Shown: positions 17,514-23,182 of the stretch, piece after piece | Layout: each line of letters starts with the position of its first letter | Position numbering within the stretch: position 1 is the stretch's first letter | Assembly: GCA_963975425.1 (NCBI GenBank) | Contig: CAXBGS010000024.1 | Location: 1 to 23,182 of the forward strand | Length of the DNA: 23,182 bases | Direction: 5' to 3' | Source: CAXBGS01 sp963975425 | GTDB lineage: Bacteria > Planctomycetota > Planctomycetia > Pirellulales > Pirellulaceae | Translations under genes and position numbers: made by a program | The notes under the pieces: generated by a model | What the model was told of the DNA's origin: nothing | Databases searched by the model: none | Seen by the model: only the letters and a program-made list of their open reading frames with translations

Positions 17514-18104
17514 GTGAGCCGTGACGCGTAAGCGGCCGGGCGCTTTTGCGGTAAATTTCATGAGCCGTGACGCGTAAGCGGCCGGGCACTGTTGCGATAA
17601 TGTCATTAGCCGCGACGCGTAAGCGACCGGGCGCTGTGTCAATCGATTGCGTGAGTGTGGTGCTGGTTGCCCGAGGCCTCACGGCCAGCGGCTCACGAAT
17701 GAGCCACCAAAGTCGTGAGCCGCGACGCGTAAGCGGCCGGGCGCTGTTGCGATAAATGTCGTGAGCCGTGACGCGTAAGCGGCCGGGCGTTGTTGCGATA
17801 AATTTCATTAGCCGCGACGCGTAAGCGGCCGGGCACTGTTGCGATAATGTCATGAGCCGTGACGCGTAAGCGGCCGGGCGTTGTGTTAATTGATTACGTG
17901 AGTGTGGTGCTGGTTGCCCGAGGCCTCACGGCCAGCGGCTCACGAATGAGCCACCAAAGTCGTGAGCCGCGACGCGTAAGCGGCCGGGCGCGGTTGCAAT
18001 AAATGTCGTGAGCCGTGACGCGTAAGCGGCCGGGCGCTATGTTAATCCATTGCGGCCGTGCGCTGTGCATTGCCCGAGGCCTCACGGCCAGCGGCTTACG
18101 AATG
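17514..18104 (+). repeat. Composite array: nine 29-bp repeats with three interspersed second elements
   Basis: Element R (consensus GTGAGCCGYGACGCGTAAGC then GGCCGGGCG) occurs at 17514, 17560, 17605, 17715, 17761, 17807, 17852, 17962 and 18008, each 29 bp. Spacing is 45-46 bp within runs and 110 bp where a second element S intervenes. S (core CCGAGGCCTCACGGCCAGCG) lies at 17671, 17918 and 18074. The first two S copies end in a perfect hairpin GGCTCA-CGAA-TGAGCC (17690-17705 and 17937-17952). The 16-17 bp between R copies is itself conserved (CTGTTGCGATAAATGTC), so this is a tandem satellite, not CRISPR. It fills the gap between two glycoside hydrolase paralogues; S1 to S2 spans 247 bp, suggesting block duplication. 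Confidence 0.95.
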
Positions 18105-18136
18105 ACTCGACCATCCAACGGCAAAATTCTGGTCGA

Positions 18137-19588
18137 TTAACGTGCATTCTTAATGCTGTTCTCTTTCCATTTGTCGAACAACTCTGTACGTAACATTTCC
18201 AGCTCTTCTGGGGATGCCGGTTCGGTTGCGTGCTCGTACACCGCCCCGTTCAATTGCGTTACCACTTCGATCAACTTCTCTCGCGGCTTGCCGTCGAGCG
18301 AGTAGAAACCGTTTTGGTTGTTCTTTGCCAATGTGTTGCCGCCCTGATCGTACATGCAAGCACAATAGGTAACGCCCAGCACACGTGGGTCTTTGAGATG
18401 TCGCATCAAGTTCGCCTGATAGACCTCACCACGTGCGTCGTGGGAAACCAGACCCGCGTGCAAGCTTCCGGTCCCGCCGGGATAATGAAATCCGAAGTAC
18501 TCATCGGAAAAGATGATCGGCAATCCCGTCGCTGCGGAGACGTCGCTTACCGAAATGTACTCGTTGACGTGTTGCGGTGCGATCATATCCACGTACGGTG
18601 CAGCTCTCTTCCACGAATCCGTCGAAAGAGCCCATTCCTTGATGAAGGAGCCAAGGATCAAATGGTTGTCGTCCCATCGCCGAATCGCGTCGTGCCCAAG
18701 TTTGTAAAGGGAAACGCACATGTGAGACACGATCGCTTCAAAATCGGCAAGCTTGTCTTTATCGAGCGATTGACCAACGCGGGGATAGTTGCGGCGCTCG
18801 TAGTCCTTTTCGTACGTGAGCTCAAAGCTCGATTTCAGTTCCGACATGTCCTTCAGTGACGTTCCGTAGACCGCATTGAATTTCGCGACGTCGTTGTCGT
18901 ACCGCTTGATCAGCAAGTTCGACAAGACCTCGCGACCGGGACTTCCAGGCGGTAGTGAAAAGTGATGATTCACCCACTCGTCTGACTTATTGAAAGCGCC
19001 GAATCCATAGTAATATCCCATGCACAGCGGATCGTCTTTGTATCGTGGGCAAACCCCAGCGGCTCGCGACCGGATCAGCTGCTCGTAATCGGGATGAAAG
19101 ATGTCCGGCAGCGTCTCACCGTCGACAAATTCCCACGGATGTTTCAGCAAGATCACGCCGACGGCGAAAGGAAAGTTGGCTTCGCGGAAAAGTTCTTCCG
19201 CTTTGGATACGTCGACAAAACCGTTCAGGTTACGTTCCGGGCTGGTCGCACTGCCGAGTGCACAGTTGAACCCCATCGCCCGAGCCTTCTCGAATGATCC
19301 CTTCAGCCAAGCGTCCGCGTCGCCACCGTAGACGTTCTGGCATGCGACATCGCTTTCGCCCGAAAGCATGTGGCTGAGTCCCACCGCAAAGAATGCATTG
19401 CCTTCTGGAGTGATGAACCAGTTGCGTCCGTCGATTTCTTCGATATGAAAAAAACCGGTTGCCTTGCCTTTGATGGCTGTCGTCCCGCCGTACTGATCTA
19501 GCTCGGCGGCGACAAGCGTGCTCGAGAATAGCGAGAGAGCGAGTCCAGCCAGTAATGCGCCGACGGCTGGAAAACGAAAGAACGGCAT
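18137..19588 (-). CDS. Secreted agarase-like glycoside hydrolase, copy 2
   Basis: A 483-residue exported protein: signal peptide about 1-28 (PAVGALLAGLALSLFSSTLVAA), then TGFFHIEEIDGRNWFITPEG...FAVGLSHM (44-74), the same opening as the gene at 16050-17465. DDNHLILGS (306-314) and GLPIIFSDEYFGF (355-367) match the paralogue's DPNHLILGD and KPIFNGDGCFG, and both end with an NxNGF segment, supporting common descent. The strand that reads GYLYTDVPSW in copy 1 is GYYYGFGAFN here, so the barrel centre has diverged. The ATG at 19588 has a strong ribosome-binding site (TGGAGA). The frame is open to 19669, but that part is translated repeat DNA. It stops at TAA 18137-18139, just beyond the repeat array. 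Confidence 0.78.
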   Translation of the reverse strand: MPFFRFPAVGALLAGLALSLFSSTLVAAELDQYGGTTAIKGKATGFFHIEEIDGRNWFITPEGNAFFAVGLSHMLSGESDVACQNVYGGDADAWLKGSFEKARAMGFNCALGSATSPERNLNGFVDVSKAEELFREANFPFAVGVILLKHPWEFVDGETLPDIFHPDYEQLIRSRAAGVCPRYKDDPLCMGYYYGFGAFNKSDEWVNHHFSLPPGSPGREVLSNLLIKRYDNDVAKFNAVYGTSLKDMSELKSSFELTYEKDYERRNYPRVGQSLDKDKLADFEAIVSHMCVSLYKLGHDAIRRWDDNHLILGSFIKEWALSTDSWKRAAPYVDMIAPQHVNEYISVSDVSAATGLPIIFSDEYFGFHYPGGTGSLHAGLVSHDARGEVYQANLMRHLKDPRVLGVTYCACMYDQGGNTLAKNNQNGFYSLDGKPREKLIEVVTQLNGAVYEHATEPASPEELEMLRTELFDKWKENSIKNAR

Positions 19589-19594
19589 GAAAAA

Positions 19595-19600
19595 TCTCCA
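19595..19600 (-). promoter_or_regulatory. Strong Shine-Dalgarno site deciding the start of glycoside hydrolase copy 2
   Basis: On the minus strand TGGAGA lies 6-7 nt before the ATG at 19588. Most other genes here have weak sites, so this one fixes the start and excludes the longer frame that reaches into the palindromic repeat. Confidence 0.7.
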
Positions 19601-19610
19601 AAAACGCGGG

Positions 19611-19661
19611 GTAGGCTTCCAGCCTGTCATCGTCGATGTGACAGGCTGGAAACCTATCCCA
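19611..19661. repeat. Palindromic repeat in the leader of glycoside hydrolase copy 2
   Basis: TTCCAGCCTGTCA (19617-19629) and TGACAGGCTGGAA (19639-19651) are perfect 13-bp inverted arms around a 9-nt loop. Flanks extend the symmetry imperfectly: GGGTAGGC on the left against ACCTATCCC on the right. It begins about 11 bp upstream of the ribosome-binding site of the gene at 18137-19588, so it would be in that mRNA's leader or act on the promoter. This is a common planctomycete intergenic repeat type. Half-copies lie at 19917-19940 and 20658-20681. Confidence 0.9.
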
Positions 19662-19711
19662 CCTGTCATAAGGGAATGTCGTGAACTGTCTATTCGTAAA
19701 CCTGGCGTTTG

Positions 19712-19915
19712 CTATTTACCGACGATTTCCAGTAGCATCTTTTCGAGTTGCTTTATCGTCTTGGCATCTTCAGGAGCCTCCGCCAGATTCCTCGTCGCCA
19801 GGTCGGACTGTAAGCACGCATCAAGAACATCCCAAAATGCGTTGTCGTCTGAACCGTGATGATAGATTTTGCCAAGCGAGACAGTGCGATTCGTTCTCTC
19901 AATCGTCTCTGCCAA
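19712..19915 (-). pseudogene. Possible gene fragment, 67 residues, no family recognised
   Basis: The frame reads AETIERTNRTVSLGKIYHHG, then a helical, charged tail (AEAPEDAKTIKQLEKMLLEI) ending in TAA at 19712. The composition and amphipathic helices look like real protein, unlike most shadow frames, and the end resembles a natural C-terminus. It has only a TTG start, no ribosome-binding site, and is closed upstream by a TAG inside the adjacent repeat half-copy at 19917-19940. It is most simply the 3' remnant of a larger gene cut by a rearrangement at that repeat. It could also be a genuine small protein. Confidence 0.35.
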
Positions 19916-19916
19916 C

Positions 19917-19940
19917 GACAGGCCGGAAGCCTATCCCACC
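19917..19940 (+). repeat. Half-copy of the palindromic repeat
   Basis: GACAGGCCGGAAGCCTATCC followed by CACC repeats the right arm and flank of the 19611-19661 palindrome with few differences. It lies exactly between two truncated frames: the leftward fragment ending its 5' side at 19915 and the rightward fragment beginning near 19960. Confidence 0.8.
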
Positions 19941-19959
19941 GTTCTCATTTAGTCAGCTC

Positions 19960-20613
19960 GTGCGGATCAACAAAGTGTTTCACTGCTCCAAGCAACTCGG
20001 CCTGATCAACCGGAACCCTTTTTCGCCCAACTATGCGAATGACAAAACGAAGTTCGCACCTGCTGTCGATGGTATCTATCGATCGATTGACGCTGGGATA
20101 ACATGGTCCAATGTGATGAACACCGTCCAGTTGCTGCCCAAGGTCCCGCAGTTGATGTTAAGGGATCCCGCAGGTCACGAGATTCCGCTCGTTTTCGGCG
20201 GGCCGGAAGAGATGAAACGCTACGGGCGATACGACGAAGAGGTGGCTGAGCCGATGTTCCGCAAGTCACGCGGCGCATTCCAAAAGATCAATCATCCCAA
20301 GGCCTACCTTGCATCGTATTACCGATTCAATGTGGAGAAGGGAAGCGCCGTTGAAATCTATTTTTATGGTACGGGTGTCGAGTACAAGTGTGTGCAAGGC
20401 GACGACCTGGGCATCGTCGAGATTGTTCTCGATGGAAAGTCTTAGGGGGAATTTGACTTGTACAATGAACACCCAACCTTTGACGTCACCGGTTTTTCTC
20501 GAAACGACCTGAATGAGGGTTTTCACACCTTGCGAGTGATTGCAACAGGGCGAAAACATTCGAAATCGTCAAGCTCGGCGATGACGTTCAACGCAGCCAA
20601 TATTACGAATTAG
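19960..20613 (+). pseudogene. Remnant of a secreted carbohydrate-active or sialidase-like protein
   Basis: The frame carries recognisable protein sequence (DGIYRSIDAGITWSNVM, KAYLASYYRFNVEKGSAVEI, YGTGVEYKCVQGDDLG) up to a TAG at 20443-20445. Directly beyond, in the same frame, it continues GEFDLYNEHPTFDVTGF, then GFHTLRVIATGRKHSKSS, to TAG at 20611. Together VEIVLDGK...FDLY...GFHTLRVIATG is the pattern of a beta-sandwich accessory module at the end of secreted hydrolases, and RSxDAGITW resembles a BNR/Asp-box. The piece has no start codon in a sensible place, no signal peptide and no ribosome-binding site. I read it as the C-terminal third of a lost gene with an internal nonsense codon. The exact family is not certain. 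Confidence 0.65.
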
Positions 20614-20657
20614 CTCGTTGAGACAGGCATCCTGCGTGTCATCCATCGTTCACTTTT

Positions 20658-20681
20658 CACAGGCTGGAAGCCGATGCCACC
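20658..20681 (+). repeat. Half-copy of the palindromic repeat overlapping the sigma factor start
   Basis: CACAGGCTGGAAGCCGATGC followed by CACC matches the repeat half-copy at 19917-19940, but has G where other copies have T, which creates the ATG (20674-20676) used as the apparent start of the sigma factor gene. Confidence 0.75.
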
Positions 20682-21213
20682 TTCAACGCACGACGACGAT
20701 CAAGTCCAACTATTTTCACGCCTACTGGTCGCAAATCAACGACGACTCTATGGCTTTATCTTGACGCTCGTTCATGACCGCACAGCAGCGGATGACATTT
20801 TGCAAGACGTCAGTTCGCTACTGTGGCAAAAGTTCGACAAGTTCGAACCGGGCACGGACTTCGCGGCTTGGGGAATGGCTGTTTCTCGATTGACGATCCT
20901 GAATTGGCGACGCAAGCAAAAGAAAGTCCCGTTACCGCTGGATGACCAGGAATTCGCGCTGTTGGCGGACGAAGCGGTCGCGGTGAGCTGTCAACACGAA
21001 GCGAGGCAATATGCGCTGCGCGAGTGTCTTGAACGGATCGACGCGGACGGACGAGAATTGCTCGCGTCACGATTCGAGATGTCGCAAAGCGTGACGTCGA
21101 TTGCCGAGCAACTGGGGCGCAGCCGAGTGGCAATCTATAAGCGATTGAATCGGATTCAATCCCTGTTGCTCGATTGCATCAACGAAAAAGTTCAAGAGGA
21201 AGGCGTCTTATGA
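20674..21213 (+). CDS. ECF-type RNA polymerase sigma factor (Rhodopirellula/Verrucomicrobium type)
   Basis: A 179-residue sigma-70 family protein. Region 2 is at about 20-82: NQRRLYGFILTLV (21-33), the DxxAADDILQDV -10-recognition helix (about 35-46) and LLWQKFDKFEPGTDFAAW (49-66), a segment highly typical of the planctomycete-verrucomicrobial ECF group. Region 4 is at about 115-170, with a helix-turn-helix SIAEQLGRSRVAIYKRLNRI (142-161). Its TGA overlaps the next gene's ATG in an ATGA, so sigma and FecR/LamG protein are made together; such partners usually hold the sigma factor at the membrane. The start falls within a repeat half-copy, but the N-terminal length to the region 2 motif is normal for the group. 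Confidence 0.93.
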   Translation: MPPSTHDDDQVQLFSRLLVANQRRLYGFILTLVHDRTAADDILQDVSSLLWQKFDKFEPGTDFAAWGMAVSRLTILNWRRKQKKVPLPLDDQEFALLADEAVAVSCQHEARQYALRECLERIDADGRELLASRFEMSQSVTSIAEQLGRSRVAIYKRLNRIQSLLLDCINEKVQEEGVL

Positions 21214-22826
21214 ATTGGTCGCAAGATCATTGGAAAACACGGTTGAACGAGCTCATCGCAGCCATGCGCGACGATCGCCTCTCTGACGAAGAGTCCGTCG
21301 CACTTCAAGACCTGTTGAAAACCCAGCCCGGGGCGCGTCGACGTTTCGCAGAGTCAATGCACTTGATTGGTATGCTTGAATCTAGCGAATCCTCAAGTGG
21401 TGTGGATCGATCTGAGATCCAACGTCTTGATCGCGGAGCGATTGACGATAAATCGCCAAGTCAATTCCGCAAGGTCGCGTTCGTGGTATTGGCAACGTCG
21501 GCGACCGCTCTTTTTGCATTGCTTTGGGCACGACCTCAAGGTGGCATGGACAATGTTGGTGCGGAACTCTTCGACGAAGGCGTTGCGGTCGTCACCGAAA
21601 GCTATGACACCCAATGGTCTGGCGCAACTGAGTTGCAAGTGGGTTCCAGCGTCTCCCCGGGAACGGTCGAGCTGGTGTCGGGTTTGATCCAGCTGGAGTT
21701 CTATCGCGGTGCGGTCGTTGTCGTTGAGGGCCCGGCAGAGTTGGAATTCGTCAGTGCGGATCGTCTGATTTGTCGCCGCGGCCGTCTGCGCGCTCACGTT
21801 CCACCACAAGCGGAAGGATTTGCGGTGGTCTCGCCGAACGTTGAATTGGTGGACCTCGGCACCGAATTTGGGATGGATGTGTCCGGTGACGGCAGCGCTT
21901 CGGTACATGTGTTTGATGGGAAGGTGGAACTTTATCAGCCCGGGACAGGACGGTCGCCGAAGACGCGGCAAGAGATCACCGAGAGCGGAGGCGCGTCGGT
22001 TTCCGCAGCCGGAAAGATCGTCCGGTCGGATTCTAGGAACGTCGAATTTGTCTCGTCATCACAGTTGCATCAATTGGCATCGACGCGAAACACCGCGCGG
22101 CTGGAACAATGGAAAACAGATCAACGAACCTTGGTAGATGATCCACAGGTCGTGCTGGGGTACGCGTTTGAACGGGACGCTGTTTCCAGCCGATTGTTGC
22201 GCAATCAAAGTTCCAATCGCGGCCGACTTGGCGACGTTGGATTGGATGGGGCGATCGTTGGATGTCGTTGGACCGAGGGGCGATGGGCTGGAAAAGACGC
22301 TTTGGAATTCAAGCATCCCGGTGATCGCGTGCGGCTGCAGATTCCCGGCGAGTTCGACTCGCTGACGTATTCCGCCTGGGTGCGTATCGATGGACTGGAC
22401 CGTCCGTTTATCGCCCTGATGCTCACCAACGGATACGAAGTCGGTGAGCCGCATTGGCAATTGCGAGACGATGGCCGCTTATTGCTCGGCATTCAGACTC
22501 CTGGCGGCCACGTTGCCTACGACTCCGAGCCGATTCTGAACATCAAACACGTCGGCCGCTGGACGCACTTGGCCACGGTCTATGACAGCGATTCCGCACG
22601 AGTCACTCACTACATCGACGGCCAGAATGTTGGCGAGTCAGCCATCACCACCGAAAAGTTTAAACTTCGGTTCGGCGAGACCGAAATCGGAAACTGGGGA
22701 ACTCCCATGGAATACAGCCCCCAGAAAATTCGTAACTTTAACGGTCAAATCGACGAACTGACAATCTTTCGCAAGCCGTTGACGGCGAGTGAAGTCAGGT
22801 CGCTTTATGCCGGTGGAATTCGTTGA
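21210..22826 (+). CDS. FecR-domain membrane protein with C-terminal LamG domain
   Basis: A 538-residue protein with a cytoplasmic N-terminus that resembles the short anti-sigma segment of these pairs (residues 1-60, with RDDRLSDEESVALQDLL). One membrane helix follows (about 88-107, VAFVVLATSATALFALLWA). Outside lies a FecR-like region (about 125-245) with VELVSGLIQLEF, VVVEGPAELEF, GRLRAHVPPQAEGF and VELVDLGTEFGMDV. A LamG/concanavalin-like sandwich comes last (about 365-535) with SLTYSAWVRIDG, GRWTHLATVYD, YIDGQNVGE and FNGQIDELTIFRKPL. The ATG at 21210 overlaps the sigma stop and has a strong AGAGGAAGG site; the frame's earlier start (21174) lies inside the sigma gene. It is probably a surface-sensing regulator of the sigma factor, perhaps binding carbohydrate. 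Confidence 0.92.
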   Translation: MNWSQDHWKTRLNELIAAMRDDRLSDEESVALQDLLKTQPGARRRFAESMHLIGMLESSESSSGVDRSEIQRLDRGAIDDKSPSQFRKVAFVVLATSATALFALLWARPQGGMDNVGAELFDEGVAVVTESYDTQWSGATELQVGSSVSPGTVELVSGLIQLEFYRGAVVVVEGPAELEFVSADRLICRRGRLRAHVPPQAEGFAVVSPNVELVDLGTEFGMDVSGDGSASVHVFDGKVELYQPGTGRSPKTRQEITESGGASVSAAGKIVRSDSRNVEFVSSSQLHQLASTRNTARLEQWKTDQRTLVDDPQVVLGYAFERDAVSSRLLRNQSSNRGRLGDVGLDGAIVGCRWTEGRWAGKDALEFKHPGDRVRLQIPGEFDSLTYSAWVRIDGLDRPFIALMLTNGYEVGEPHWQLRDDGRLLLGIQTPGGHVAYDSEPILNIKHVGRWTHLATVYDSDSARVTHYIDGQNVGESAITTEKFKLRFGETEIGNWGTPMEYSPQKIRNFNGQIDELTIFRKPLTASEVRSLYAGGIR

Positions 22827-22908
22827 ACGCTCGTGATGCGGCCAATGACCCACTCACTTTTCCGTTGACGATGTCAGTTTGCATCGACTGCCGCAATTGA
22901 GATTGGGG

Positions 22909-22931
22909 CGACGCCACCTTTTCGGGCGTCG
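22909..22931 (+). terminator. Hairpin after the sigma/FecR pair, possible terminator
   Basis: CGACGCC (22909-22915) and GGCGTCG (22925-22931) form a perfect 7-bp GC-rich stem with a 9-nt loop, 82 bp after the FecR/LamG stop. No T-run follows, so termination by this hairpin alone is doubtful. The rest of 22827-23110 contains no gene I can support. Confidence 0.3.
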
Positions 22932-23110
22932 ATTGTCGGCTCACTGGTGGGTTGTGTCTACGGAACACCGGTTGTAACCGCGCTGGAGAACGAACGCGTA
23001 CGTCGATTAACGGACGGTGAACCGCAGTCGTTCTGAGTGGTACGCACACGCATGACATCGTGAGCGACAAAAAGCAGATCGTGGAGTTGATCACCACGCG
23101 AGCTTTCAGA

Positions 23111-23182
23111 GTTCTCTGTGACTTAGCGTTCTCTGTGACTTAGCGTTCTCTGTGACTTAGCGTTCTCTGTGACTTAGCGTTC
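23111..23182. repeat. 17-bp tandem repeat, four copies plus, running off the window
   Basis: The unit GTTCTCTGTGACTTAGC begins at 23111, 23128, 23145 and 23162 with no differences, and a fifth copy begins at 23179 and is cut by the window end. Total copy number is unknown. Perfect identity indicates recent expansion or active homogenisation. Confidence 0.95.

Noticed and set aside
17466..17642. N-terminal extension of glycoside hydrolase copy 1
   Set aside because: The extra codons translate the tandem repeat (RLRVTAHE-like segments recur), and a signal peptide begins at the ATG at 17465.
17514..18104. CRISPR array
   Set aside because: The 29-bp repeats at even spacing look like one, but the 16-17 bp between them are nearly identical rather than unique, two spacers are replaced by a second repeat, and no cas gene is present.
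19589..19669. N-terminal extension of glycoside hydrolase copy 2
   Set aside because: This segment is the translated palindromic repeat; the ATG at 19588 has a strong ribosome-binding site followed by a signal peptide.
19681..19959. Upstream part of the long forward frame leading into the pseudogene
   Set aside because: It spans a repeat half-copy and the opposite-strand fragment; composition changes at about 19950, where recognisable protein sequence starts.

Overview
The window looks like chromosomal DNA of a marine planctomycete close to Rhodopirellula (Pirellulaceae). The indications are an ECF sigma factor overlapping a FecR/LamG membrane protein, many secreted hydrolases with signal peptides, weak Shine-Dalgarno sequences with some GTG starts, moderate GC, and several dispersed palindromic repeat families. 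This is inferred from gene content; no rRNA, tRNA, phage, transposase or CRISPR-Cas locus is visible.

Layout. 1-195: copies of a hairpin-forming dispersed repeat. 240-1556 (-): a double-cupin, phosphomannose-isomerase-like protein. 1557-2344: no gene I can support. 2345-3295 (+): a PPP-type metallophosphoesterase, converging on a decayed DCC/DUF393 thiol-disulfide gene (3269-3568, -) that lies directly behind a SOUL haem-binding gene (3572-4216, -). 4579-8410 (-): a tight glpK-glpD-glpF operon. 8716-10725 (-): a large secreted alpha/beta hydrolase. 11090-14676 (+): a secreted alkaline phosphatase, a secreted glycerophosphodiester phosphodiesterase and a secreted endonuclease/exonuclease/phosphatase-family enzyme. 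15158-15863 (+): a small ORF overlapping an RppH-like Nudix protein whose catalytic box is badly degraded. 16050-19588 (-): two paralogous secreted agarase-like glycoside hydrolases separated by a 0.6 kb array of nine 29-bp repeats. 19611-20681: a palindromic repeat, two of its half-copies and two truncated gene fragments. 20674-22826 (+): the ECF sigma factor and FecR/LamG pair. 23111-23182: a 17-bp tandem repeat running off the window.

How the genes may work together. The 4.6-14.7 kb block reads as a route from extracellular phospholipid head groups to central metabolism. GDPD would release glycerol-3-phosphate, the alkaline phosphatase would release glycerol and Pi, GlpF would import glycerol, GlpK would phosphorylate it, and GlpD would oxidise it to dihydroxyacetone phosphate. 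This linkage is inferred from neighbourhood only. The right-hand third holds polysaccharide-degradation genes and shows much repeat activity and gene decay.

The most unusual features are the two-element repeat array between the glycoside hydrolase paralogues, a palindromic repeat whose half-copies sit at broken gene ends and supply the apparent start codon of the sigma factor, and three proteins or pseudogenes that have lost family-defining catalytic residues.
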